From contig QEOQ01000238.1 of NCBI GenBank assembly GCA_010279815.1, positions 1,051,504 through 1,067,510 of the forward strand: DNA of 16,007 bases, read 5' to 3'. Both the position numbers and the translations under genes were made by a program. The notes below the pieces were generated by a model that was not told where the DNA came from, did no database searches, and was given only the letters and a program-made list of their open reading frames with translations. This stretch comes from Brachionus plicatilis. Taxonomy: Eukaryota; Rotifera; Eurotatoria; Ploima; Brachionidae. Positions 1-9,335 of the stretch are shown here, piece after piece. Position 1 is the first letter of the stretch, and every line of letters begins with the position of its first letter.

Positions 1-1686
1 CATAGAGTAAATTTGTGGTTCGAGTTCTTTTGTTGACTCCAATCATTCTTTTAATCATTATCCCTTCCATAGTTTGTATCTTTTTCATTTCTGTCTTATT
101 TTCAGAGCCATAGTATATGATTGGTTTAATGTATGTTTTAAAAAGCTGACTTTTTACATTATGGTTTAGTTCATCACTTTCTATTTCTATCTGTGATTTA
201 AGTGCATGGTATGCTCTCCAGCTTGCTAGTCATCTCTCTTGTAATTGGTCTGTGTTTTTGTTGTTTTTAGAGATATTAACGCCAAGGTATTTTAATTTTT
301 GGACCCATTCGATCTCTTGTCCGCATAATTCGATTCTTGTCTCGTTAATTTTTGAATTTATTGACATTATTTGTATTTTTTTCGGGATGAATTCAATCTC
401 CTTTTCATCACCATAGTTTTCACACAATTTTAAAATTTTTTTTAGTTTATCAACACTGTCAGTGATTATGAGGAGATCGTCGGCATACATTAGAACACCA
501 GTTGGTTAGCCATTTATATCAGCAACTAATTTGGTAATTTTAATTCTTTCAATTAAATCTTCGACATAAATCGAGGAAAATATAGGTGAGATTGGTCCAC
601 CCTGTTTTACACCGACACAGGTTTTGAATATTGGTCCTATTTCGCTACGGTTTTGTGCAAACGCAATCGAATTTTCGTAGTAATTTTTTATCAGTCGCCA
701 TAGCTCAGGGTCCATTTTGCCAATAAGTGCGTGGGGGAGTTTTGTCCGATTGACTTTATCAAATGCTTTGCTGGCATCAATCTCACAAATATACATGGAT
801 TTACGTTTCAGCTTATAATGTTTTATTGTTTGGTCAAGAACAAATACAGCGTGATTTGTTGAACTGTTTGATTTGAAGCCAAATTGCGTTTCAGGGTCTT
901 GATGTGTCTTTTCCATTCTTCGAAGGATATACATTTCAAAGATATTTGCAAGTGAGTCAGATATTGTTATTGGTCTAATATTGTTGATGACTGAATTGCT
1001 CTCGTTCTCTTTTTTAATGATCGGAAAAATTTTGCCAACATAGAAGAAGTATGGTATGACATTGTGTTTTAGCATGTTTTGGAAAATTTTTGAGACAATG
1101 TTCGCAGGTTGATCTATAGGTCCGTATTTGTACATTTCATAGCTTATTTCTGAAAAACCTGTTGATTTTCCATTAGGTAGGTTAACTAATATATTTTTTA
1201 TGGTCTCTTGATTCACCTCAATTTGGCTTGTTTCAATTTGGGCATTTGTAATTTTTTAAATAATTTTCAACTTCATATTTTATTTGCTCATCATTTTGTT
1301 TGTTTGATGTGTTGTTAAATGAGAATAAGCTTTTAAAGTTTTGACTGATTGTATTCATTGGTATATTCACACTTGTGTTATTCGAGCGACAATGCTTAAT
1401 TTCTTTCCAGAATTTGTCTTTGTTGGTGAAGAATAGTTTGTTTATGTGTTTTGAGTTGTTATTTACTAACGCAAACTTTTTTTGTCTTTGTTATTTTCGG
1501 AAGTCTTTTTTGAGTTCGGTTAGTCGGGAGTCAAGTTGCTCATAATTTGATTTTCGGTTTTCTCGTTGATTGTATGCTTCTTTTATATCATTTTTCATTA
1601 TTTCAAGTTCATTGTCCCACCAGTTTTTTCTTTTAATGTGTTTGTTACAAGAATTTATATTTTTTTTACTTATCTTATATTATAAC
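1..1686 (-). pseudogene. LINE family A: endonuclease-RT linker, reverse transcriptase and C-terminal part, degraded
   Basis: Non-LTR retrotransposon ORF2 fragment read leftward. Reading from the right, there is a linker with a WWD motif (about 1614-1622) and an FWKEIK motif; then RT blocks: an NGKSTGFSEI block, a block containing NIRPITISDSLANIFE, ETQFGFKS, motif A EIDASKAFDKVNR, motif B GVKQGGPISP, and motif C YADD (about 478-490), then WVQKLKYLGV. An in-frame TAA (506-508) separates motif B from YADD, and a TGA (230-232) follows NTDQLQER; the same frame then runs on to base 1, so the element continues outside the window. A frameshift at an A-run near 1245-1255 separates linker from RT, and another TAA lies near 1490. 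No endonuclease domain is seen to the right of about 1686, so it is 5'-truncated or interrupted. The catalytic residues are present but the copy cannot make a full protein. The QGGP motif B differs from the VPQGS of the other LINE in this window, so they are different families. The clade is not assigned. Confidence 0.85.
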
Positions 1687-2059
1687 CTGTATATTTTTGT
1701 AATGGATAAGAGTTTGGGTCGATAGAGGCCATTACGATAAAGTGAGAAACGTTGAGTGGGGGGAAATACTTTATTCTTCTAATTCTATTAAAAACTAACT
1801 AAACTACAAATAAAAAAAAATATCTCTTTATCAGTGCGTTAGCTTGCACACTATCAACGTTGGTAACTTAACTGGATGTTAAGTATTTTATGTGAAATTA
1901 CGTAAAATTACCAAAGTAAAAAAAAAGTAAATTTACCGGATTTTACGTAATTTCACGTAAAATTACCGGAAATTACGTAAATTTTTTTAAAAAGTAAAAA
2001 TTCCAAAAAATACTACTTTTTTTGAGAATTTTGACATTTTCTGACTTTTTATAAATTTA

Positions 2060-2226
2060 TTGACCTGAATTCGAAAAAAAAAATTACTTTTTTTAACGTA
2101 ATTTTACGTGAAATTTTATTTAATAGTGGTAATTTTTAGTAAAAAAAAGTAAATTTTGTACAAATTTTAAAAAAGTTAATTATGAACAATAAACAAAATG
2201 CAAAAAAAAAAAATTCAATTATACAC
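2060..2226 (+). repeat. Left inner arm of the inverted repeat
   Basis: This segment pairs with the reverse complement of about 2741-2911 with only scattered mismatches and small A-run length differences. It begins at TTGACCTGAATTCG and ends near CAATTATACACATC. Confidence 0.85.
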
Positions 2227-2448
2227 ATCCCAATAAAATTCAATGGGCTGGGATTTCATTTAAGGGAGAAACAAATTTTGTTGTAAGAAACAGATGAGAA
2301 GAAAATCTTTTACTTAAGAATTTTTTAAGATAAAAAAAGTTCTTTATTGTGCACTCCTTTTTAAAATTTTAACAATATTATTTGAGTAAATTGTTCTTTA
2401 GTAATTATTCTTTATCGATAATAATTGACTCATTTATTTTAAACAAAG

Positions 2449-2661
2449 ATTAAATCTCCCCCAAAGAATCCCGATTTAAATTTCATTAAACTTATGTGGA
2501 ACGAGTTAAAACAGCATGTAAGGAAGAGAATGATTATATCGGAAGCTGTTGCCGAAAAGGCTGCCAAAGATTTCAAAAAATCTTTAACGAAAGAAAAATG
2601 CCAAAATTATATAAATCATTTAAATGTTTTTATTAGATTTTATTTTCAATTTAATCTTTAA
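2449..2661 (+). pseudogene. Tc1/mariner-like transposase, last exon, catalytic Glu lost
   Basis: The translation reads IKSPPKNPDLNFIKLMWNE, then LKQHVRKR, and ends with EKCQNYINHL and a TAA at 2659-2661. This is the C-terminal block of IS630/Tc1/mariner DDE enzymes, normally S-PDLNPIE-LW--LK--V. Here NPIE has become NFIK, so the third catalytic acid (codon 2488-2490, AAA) is lysine. An ACAAAG splice acceptor lies directly before the exon, at the same protein position as the last intron of the second transposase in this window (13613-13666). No first or second catalytic Asp region was found in the element, so only the tail survives. The protein family is clear; inactivity is inferred from the E-to-K change and the missing N-terminus. 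Confidence 0.8.
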
Positions 2662-2740
2662 AAAAAATTTTAATAAAAATTAAGGTAATAAAAGTGACAT
2701 AGAAAGATATGGAGATAGGTCGAATCTTTGAATTATATTG

Positions 2741-2911
2741 AGATCTGTGTAATTGAAATTTTTTTTTTGCCTTTTGTTTATTGTTCATAATTAACTTTTT
2801 TAAAATATGTACAAAATTTACTTTTTTTTACTAAAAATTACCACTATTAAATAAAATTTCACGTAAAATTACGTGAAAAAAAGTAATTTTTTTTTTTCGA
2901 ATTCAGGTCAA
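2741..2911 (-). repeat. Right inner arm of the inverted repeat
   Basis: Reverse complement of the left arm (2060-2226). It contains TTTATTGTTCATAATTAACT and ends at CGAATTCAGGTCAA. The pairing extends outward through the TTTACGTAA-rich segment to about 2990. Confidence 0.85.
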
Positions 2912-3026
2912 AAAATTTAAAAAAATAATTACTTTTTACAAAAATTTACGTAATTTTCGTTAATTTCACGTAAAGTTACGTAAAAACAGCTTTTAGTAGC
3001 AGTACTGTATTCTATGACTCAGATTG

Positions 3027-3279
3027 GAACAAAATTGGTTTCATAGAAGAACACGGATTTAGTGGAATTGGAAGCTTGAAAATTTTGAAGCTCTCCAGCA
3101 ATTCTATTCAAATTTTACTGGGCTATGAGTTCAAAGACTTGGTCAATCTGGAACAACTGCATTTAGACTCGAACCAAATTCAATTCATATCGAACCAAAC
3201 ATTTTACAATTTACACAAGCTCAAGCTCTTAAATCTCATGCACAACAACAACTCTTTTTTTCATCTTTTTTAATAAATT
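3027..3279 (+). pseudogene. Inverted partial copy of the downstream LRR gene (internally deleted)
   Basis: Bases 3027-3248 match the reverse complement of 4682-4903 without gaps, with two substitutions: CTC/CTT in a Leu codon and AAG/AAA in a Lys codon, both synonymous. Bases 3250-3279 then match the reverse complement of 4105-4134, the source gene's 3' flank, over 30 bp. The copy therefore lacks about 547 bp (4135-4681). It keeps about three leucine-rich repeats (KIGFIEEHG... to KLLNLMHNN) and then reads NSFFHLF and a stop. The gene-frame reading is open from 2974, but the residues before 3027 are not receptor sequence. It lacks the signal peptide, membrane segment and LRR cap of the source, so a functional protein is unlikely. 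Its orientation opposite to the source makes the pair a potential dsRNA-forming inverted repeat. Confidence 0.9.
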
Positions 3280-3616
3280 GTTAAATATATCTTCATTAAA
3301 AAATTTCGTGACTTGAAATTTTTTTTATAGGTTTTTGATTTGAAGCCCATTTAATATTATTATTTATAATTTATAAATTTTATCTTAACTTTTAGCTCTT
3401 TTTAAAACAAAATAATCGAATGCTTCCAATTTAAAAAAAAGATTAAAAGTAAAAATAAATAAGAAATTAAGGATTCAATATATTATCATCTTTCAAATTT
3501 AAAGAGCGATAAAAATTTTAAGGTAAAAACAAAAATATTTAGAGTTTTATTTTATTAGACAAAAATAAAAGATAATTCTATTAAACTGATACCAGTTTTT
3601 GAGAAATATATAGTAA
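3280..3616. other. AT-rich stretch, no gene seen
   Basis: Low-complexity A/T-rich sequence with many stops in all frames. Nothing recognisable. Confidence 0.6.
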
Positions 3617-3740
3617 TGTAATACACCCTACGTATCACTTGATCATCAGCTTCTCATTTGATGCGCAATGATAAGAAAGAATTAATACAATTGTCACGTA
3701 TCTCGGAAGATAGACGCTTCTAGATGCTGATATAAACATT

Positions 3741-3750
3741 TATATAAAAG
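3741..3750 (+). promoter_or_regulatory. TATA-like box of the LTR-like unit
   Basis: TATATAAAAG at a suitable place upstream of the AATAAA at 3890-3895. In so AT-rich a region its meaning depends on the LTR call. Confidence 0.35.
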
Positions 3751-3889
3751 CTCACATCTTGTCTTAATTATAAGCCCGTGTTCTTGACACGAACTCATTG
3801 GTATAAATAATGATTCCATTCCCAGTGCTTAGAGGATATTTTTAGTGATCACACTAACTATATAAATTGTTAGAGCTAAACAATTATTT

Positions 3890-3895
3890 AATAAA
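3890..3895 (+). promoter_or_regulatory. Polyadenylation signal of the LTR-like unit
   Basis: AATAAA followed by GTATACTTGTTTT (about 3906-3918), a T/G-rich downstream element. It is the end-of-R landmark if the unit is an LTR. Confidence 0.35.
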
Positions 3896-4146
3896 CTATT
3901 CAAAAGTATACTTGTTTTATCATTCATTAACCCGCCTTACACTAATAATCAAGACAGGTAAACTTGTTGTTTTATTAATATTAATAATAATAAAAATTAT
4001 AAGTTAGAAATGAATGGAAATCTAGTTAAATAAACAAAAAAATGAATAGTTTTCTATTTCATAAAGATTAAATAAAACAAACCAATAATAAAAAAATTAT
4101 TAAAAATTTATTAAAAAAGATGAAAAAAAGAGTTAATTTCTACATA

Positions 4147-6625
4147 TTAAAGGCTCAGATACTGGACTCCTCTGTCTTTTGTGCATCGAACAAAAACACC
4201 GGACTTTTTTCTATAATTTTTAAATTGCATCACCGACAAATAAACAATTCCGCCGATTACCACAAGTCCAAGTGCGACGCAGATCAGCAAATATATGTTG
4301 AAATTGCTGCCTGTACTCAACGAGGTCTCAAGCGTTGCTACGCCAAGAAGACTAGTAGTAACTTGGTCACAAAAAGACTTGTACACCAGCAAATTATCTA
4401 ATAGAATTTCCACAGAATTTTTAATCTGTTTCATTAAAACTTCATTTTTAAATTTTTGCAGAACACATTTTACCAATGGGTCCATGTGGTCAAAATTGCT
4501 GGCTGTGCTGGCCAAATGGTGCTGGATTAAATTGTGAAAGTAAATGTCATCAACATTGTTTGCATATTTGGCATCATTTCTACCATCCTTTACTTGAAAT
4601 AGCTTTGACCGATCAATGGAAAGATTGAACAGATTGAGGTTGAATCTAAAAAAAACGTTTACTTCAAGCAAGTGTCTAAGATTGTTGTGCATGAGATTTA
4701 AGAGTTTGAGCTTGTGTAAATTGTAAAATGTTTGGTTCGATATGAATTGAATTTGGTTCGAGTCTAAATGCAGTTGTTCCAGATTGACCAAGTCTTTGAA
4801 CTCATAGCCCAGTAAAATTTGAATAGAATTGCTGGAAAGCTTCAAAATTTTCAAGCTTCCAATTCCACTAAATCCGTGTTCTTCTATGAAACCAATTTTG
4901 TTCTCGCTCAGATCGACCGATATTAGGTGCGATCGAGCGAAAAATTGGTACGGATAAATGCGTCTCAAACCATTTTTATTCAGCCTTAACTCAGTGGCAC
5001 TGCTTGGAATGACATATGGAGCTATGGTCAAGTTGGCGTTGGTACATTCGACCAGATTAAATGTTTCCCCAAAATCCTTCACACATCGACACCCCTGTGG
5101 ACAATGTGATCTATAAGGACAGAACAGAAACGAACTTATCACTTTGGATTCAATTGGGAAAAAATGGATATTTTCCAGAGTAAATTGGTACTGTCCGATT
5201 GAATACCGAAGCTGGAAATTTGAGCCAAGGACTCAGAAGACACAGAGTGGCACATCAACTCAGTAAAATCAGCCAGTTGGAAACAAATTTTTTGGTACAA
5301 AAAATTTCCAGCTGAGCTAAATTTTTGCCACCATAAATTTTCACAGTCACATACCAGCGGATTTGATGCCACATGTAATCGTGAGCTAGCCTACAATTTG
5401 AGCTATGGAGACCACTCAAACTTTCAAAATTATTAAAACTAAGATAGACACTGCTTTTGTCAAACAGAGTCGAGCACGATTCTATCAGATGAGAAAAATT
5501 CTCAAATTTGTTGGCACTCAAGTCAATGTGGGAAAAATTGAACTTTTTATGTGACAAATAAAACTGAGAACAATCAAATTGTGAATTTTTAAGAAAATTG
5601 TTGGACAAGTCCAGCACTTGGAGAGTTTGAGGCCACTTGGTCGACCAAACGATCGACTTGATTCCTGCCGAGCTCAAATTCAAGCTTTTCAGCTTTTTGT
5701 ACTTGTCAAACAAATTGTCCAGAAAAATGCTCAAATCCAAATGTGATAAATCTATGCCGCTCAAAATTAATGTTTGCACATTGTTCTCGTGCACCACTTC
5801 CTCTGAATTTCTTTGGTAAACTTGAAATTTTAGATTAAAATTGTTGCTCAAATCAATGTGGTGCAAAAATTGATTATTCCTATTCACAATGTAAAACAAA
5901 TCTAAAGATTTTAACAAGTTGTTTTTGATGGACAAATATTCCAAATTGTACATGTTGTACAAAAAATGGTTTGACAAAAAAGTCAACCGATTGTGGTCCA
6001 TGCTGAGCCATTTTAGATTTATCAAGCTGGAAAAGAGTAGAAATTCGAGCGAAGAGTCTGTGATCAAGTTGTGACTCAGATCTAGTCGAGTTATTTGGTG
6101 CGAGTTGACTGAGAAGGCGAATAGACCTATATGTGAAATTTGGTTGTGGGAAAGATTGAGATGGTTCAAGTTGGAGAGTGGGCCAAAATTTTGGTCATCG
6201 ACAATGCTCAAATTATTAAAAGAGAAGTCCATTGATTGTATTTGATGCCTACAGAGCATTTTTGAGAAATCTTCCAACGAGCTCAGACTATTGATGGAAT
6301 TTTGTGAAAAATTCATCTCGGACAAGTTTGGAAGCACAAGTGACAAAAGTTTGTTGGGAAAGTGAGCTAGATTGTTTTTGGTATAGTCTAGTTTAGTAAT
6401 CTGCAAGCTGATGTCCGGATCGTTTTGAAGAAAAAGAGCAACATTTTCTTCATATGTAAGACGTGGACTCTTGTTTATCAGAATAGGATACTTGATTGTT
6501 TGATTGAATTTTATTTGAATCCGCTGGTTCGGATTTATATGTTTTATGTGTAGACTAGTCGGCTTGGTTCTCACTGAATTGCTGAGGAGACAAAAAATAA
6601 GAAAAACTGTTTGTACGATGTCCAT
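4147..6625 (-). CDS. Toll-family leucine-rich-repeat receptor ectodomain with membrane segment and no TIR domain (two frame changes)
   Basis: The start ATG at 6625 is followed by a signal peptide (MDIVQTVFLIFCLLSNS...). A long series of leucine-rich repeats follows (LDFSFNNL-, LNLSHNQI-, LDLSHNLI-, LSMDHNRL-, LDLSNNFL-like motifs) to about 5390. An LRR C-terminal cap, NPLVCDCENLWW, continues in a second frame (about 5395-5240). From about 5160 a third frame reads FLFCPYRSHCPQGCRC, an LRR N-terminal cap, then about four more LRRs, a Cys-poor juxtamembrane region, one membrane helix (about 4225-4300; YLLICVALGLVVIGGIVYL) and a basic tail of about 25 residues ending at a TAA at 4147-4149. The order LRR, cap with CDC, FLxCPYxxHC cap, LRR, membrane helix is that of Toll/Toll-like ectodomains with multiple cysteine clusters. 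Toll receptors signal through a cytoplasmic TIR domain; none is present here or in the following kilobase. The frame changes near 5375-5400 and 5160-5235 lack plausible introns, so they are indels: pseudogenisation or assembly errors. A TIR-less decoy or co-receptor is an inference. Confidence 0.85.
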
Positions 6626-6848
6626 TGCAGGGCTTTTTTCTTGAAAAGATTTTGTTTAAATAATTTGTAACTTTATATTCTGAAGGAAAAAATAAAAAAA
6701 AAATTAAAATCAAAGAGAATATATAAAAAAATAAATTTATATAGTTTAATTATTAAAAATGATCAATTAAACTTTTTCTAGAAAGATAAACTAGAAAAAC
6801 GTAAAAAGGTATTTGGAAAAGTATAATATGCCATTTTTAGAATAATAA
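6626..6848. other. AT-rich upstream region of the LRR gene
   Basis: Contains GGGCTTTTTTCTTGAAA directly upstream of the ATG on the complementary strand, a 17-mer that also occurs at about 9238-9255. No clear core promoter could be picked in this AT-rich sequence. Confidence 0.3.
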
Positions 6849-7134
6849 CATACATCATGTTATGTTTCTCAAAAAAAAGATTTAAAACTCTTAACAAGAG
6901 AAAAAGAAATAGTCCCTTTCAATGATTCTACGAACTCAATTAAAATAGTTCTAACAACTCCACAGTTTTCAACTAATGATAAACGCCGAAAAAGAAGCTC
7001 AGATAAGTCAATTTACTATTCCAAGTTCTCCTCACGGTCATCGTCTTCGTCATCAACGTATAGTACAGGCTACTCTTCGCTAATTGCCTTCTTAAACAAC
7101 TCCTCACAAAAAACTCAATTTTCAAACCTGAATT
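6849..7134 (+). CDS. Serine-rich open frame, unknown; possibly LINE family B 5' part
   Basis: An uninterrupted frame of about 94 codons without an early ATG, ending at a TAA (7132-7134). It contains a basic stretch (DKRRKRSSDK) followed by a serine run (RSSSSSSTYSTG). It lies just upstream of, and on the same strand as, the LINE endonuclease remnant that starts near 7160. It could be decayed 5' LINE coding sequence (ORF1 or the ORF2 N-terminus) or an unrelated exon. No family is recognised. Confidence 0.3.
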
Positions 7135-7139
7135 AAACT

Positions 7140-9183
7140 TGAAGGATCCAGGAAGCATAAGCTTTTGGTACACCTATGCTACAAGTCTAAACAACAAACT
7201 GTACTTGCCGCAGTCAATATGAGCTGGTTCGTCGCCAAGTATCATCGGCATCACTGAGACCCGGTTTGACGAAAGCTCGATTGCAGAGATGGACAGCTAT
7301 CGGTTATTTTGAATTGACTGTCCTGGCGGCGGGGTTTTGTTATTTATAAAATCTTTCTTCGAACCCAAAAGGACTTCAGAGTTTTCTTGAGCCCAGTTGC
7401 GAGCAGTTATGGCTGACTTTCAAAATCTAGAGCGAGAAACCATTTCTATTGTGATGCTTTTACAGGCTACCTTCCCGCAACATCACTTTCTCTCTAAGCG
7501 ATTGGGATATTGTCATAGCGAATTCAATTGAAAACACGACTAATGTATTAATAAGCGCGAAGCGTTCCGGTAGCTTGATCTTCAAGTTTCATTGCTACCC
7601 TGTTGCAAAATATCGACAGCAGATCACTCAATTGGGATCCTGGCGACTTCAGTGCGATGAGCGAGTTTTTTTTAAGAACTAAATCTTTGAAAAGTAACAC
7701 AATGGTCCGTCCAAGATTTGTACTCTGACTTTGTTATAACTTTCTGTGAGGCTGCCAAGTTACTTGTCAAAAATGTCAGATTAGGGCGAAAAACTTGAAA
7801 CCACCATGGTGGAATACCGAAATTGCTTCATTCCTTCGTAAAAAGAGACGAGTTTTTATTTGCAGGCATATCGTCAGGTAAAGTGAAGAGCTTGCAAGCA
7901 AGCAAAGGTACTTATGCAAAGAAGTCAAGAACTTTATGAAAAGGAGCACCATCGAGTACGAACTGAAGCTGGTGCAGTCGGTGAAAAGCAGAGCAGAGTT
8001 GTTTTTAAATCACAAGTCATAATTCAAGTCATGACTTAGACTTAAAACTGTGACTTAAAAAAAGTCTGGTGAAAAGTAATCCAAAGCTAGTCTTTCCTTA
8101 GCAATCGCAAGCAGCGAGTTCTGATCGGTGAAGTGGTTTCGGAATGGGTACCGTTCAGTGGCGGAGTTCCTCAAGGATCAGTGCCATGTCCTGTTCTTTT
8201 CATCATTTTCATTAATGACGTTCTGGAAGTTTTCAGCTCACCTTATAAACTCTACGCGGATGAAAGAAAGTTGGTGAGACCAGTGATGCGTTTAAAATTT
8301 TCGAAGGAAATGCAGTCAGATCTAGACGGATTGGTTGTATGGCCAGATTTGTGGCTTAGTAAATTTAACAAAGAAAAGTGTGTCGTCATGCATTTTGCAG
8401 CAAAAAACAGGAAATATTATTATGAACTTGGGGGCCTCCGTTAGTCAAATCATCGAATTAACTTGATCAAGGTATCATCGTCATTCCTGATCTGAAGGAA
8501 AGCGACAGGGCAAGCGAGCAGCGGCATAAGCAACAATGGTGGAGAGTCGAATACGTCTCACATTTCAAATTTTTTTCTCTAAAGTTAGTTGATCTCTTTG
8601 TTAACACTTTTGTTTATCCTTATCTGGAATTGCAGTAGGTGCCTTGAACCCGTATCGACGAAGCGATATCGACGTCCTCGAACAAGTTCAGCAAAGATTT
8701 TCTAAAATGGTACTTGAACTAAAATCAAAATCATACTTCGAGAGAAGAGAAGCTCTTGGCTTGACCACACTTGAATAAAGGAGTAGGCGAGGTGATCTCA
8801 TTCAGCTACAAAAAATTCAGCATGGTCATTTTTAGGTTACATTTATAAATGAGGATCAAAAGCTTGTTTCGTCCTGTTAAGACAGCCCGGCAGGGAATAC
8901 AAAGTCATAAAGTTATCAATCAACAACTTATCCGCAATCGTGGAGTGAGACACAACTTTTTTACAAATCCGACAGCAGGAAATCAGAACACTGTGGTTGC
9001 GGGGATAAAGGGCGTCATAAATACCAACATTTAAAAAAAAATTGAAAAGAAAATGAAATATAATATTTTACAAAACTCTTTGGCTAAATCGAATTAAATT
9101 CAAAAATTTATCATGAAAATAAAATCTGGTGCTTCATACATATCCTTAAAAAAAAGCTGTTTAAAAATAGTAAAAATAAGCTA
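7140..9183 (+). pseudogene. LINE family B copy 1 (CR1/jockey-like): endonuclease and RT, heavily decayed
   Basis: Pieces of one ORF2 are visible in order but in shifting frames. They are: the endonuclease N-terminus WYTYATSLNNKL (from about 7160); the catalytic-Glu block PSIIGITETRFDE (Glu codon 7255-7257); GGGVLLFIK; a linker PPWWNTEI (about 7801); NPK after the small MITE; RT motif B SGGVPQGSVPCPVLFIIFIND (from about 8155); motif C YADE (YADD in active enzymes; second Asp lost); LSKFNKEKC; and the family-typical C-terminus DIDVLEQVQQRFSK, YFERREALGLTTLE, then RHNFFTN. Between the NPK linker and NRKQRVLIGE (about 8100) the whole RT finger region and motif A (about 700 bp in related elements) is missing. 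A TAA follows LTTLE. The 3' end is inferred at AATAAGCTA, where similarity to the second copy stops. The element can make no active enzyme. Confidence 0.85.
7989..8068 (+). mobile_element. 80-bp hAT-type MITE with perfect 8-bp target duplication
   Basis: The insert starts CAGAGCAGAGTTG and ends AAAAAAAGTCTG, so its ends are CAGA.../...TCTG. Both sides carry GTGAAAAG (7981-7988 and 8069-8076), an exact 8-bp duplication as made by hAT transposases. The interior repeats AAGTC/GACTT in both orientations. Removing the insert and one GTGAAAAG restores LINE coding sequence reading KSNPKLVF, the usual LINE linker motif. No coding capacity. Confidence 0.85.
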
Positions 9184-9335
9184 TCTAAAGAAAAGCTAAT
9201 TTAACTAAGCAAAACTGTTTGCATGGTGCATATCTCGGTGGGCTTTTTTCTTGAAATTTTTAATATCAATATTATACATACAATATTTTAATATCGTGAA
9301 AGATATTAGGAATTACTTACTTAACAATCTAAATT

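Larger units (their letters stand above)
1880..2990. mobile_element. DNA transposon relic with long terminal inverted repeats (Tc1-like remnant inside)
   Basis: The left part (about 1880-2226) and right part (about 2741-2990) are reverse complements over most of their length. Shared blocks include the segment around GACCTGAATTCGAAAA, the segment around AATAGTGGTAATTTTTAGTA and AGTTAATTATGAACAATAAAC. The outer arms are packed with short ACGTAAATTAC / GTAAAATTACGTG motifs in both orientations, probably subterminal binding sites. The centre holds the C-terminal end of a Tc1/mariner-type transposase (2449-2661). I cannot fix the outer ends to the base or see a clean TA duplication. The remaining internal sequence (2227-2448 and 2662-2740) is AT-rich with no recognisable coding content. 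Confidence 0.75.
3617..3941 (+). mobile_element. Solo-LTR-like unit (325 bp)
   Basis: The segment starts TGTAATACACCC and ends CCCGCCTTACA, giving TG...CA termini with a short inverted repeat (TGTAA/TTACA). Inside are a TATA-like box TATATAAAAG (3741-3750) and, about 140 bp later, an AATAAA polyadenylation signal (3890-3895), followed by a T/G-rich tract, in the order expected of U3-R-U5. No second LTR, primer-binding site or gag/pol lies within reach, so it would be a solo LTR. The flanks AGTAA and CTAAT do not form a clean target duplication, which weakens the call. The composition is clearly less AT-monotonous than on either side. Confidence 0.5.

Noticed and set aside
4120..4537. Plus-strand frames of 93 and 80 codons
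   Set aside because: Shadows of the LRR receptor on the opposite strand.
6632..9255. Shared 17-mer GGGCTTTTTTCTTGAAA upstream of the LRR start and near 9238
   Set aside because: The match does not extend and sits in A/T runs; possibly chance, no support for a splice-leader or promoter role.
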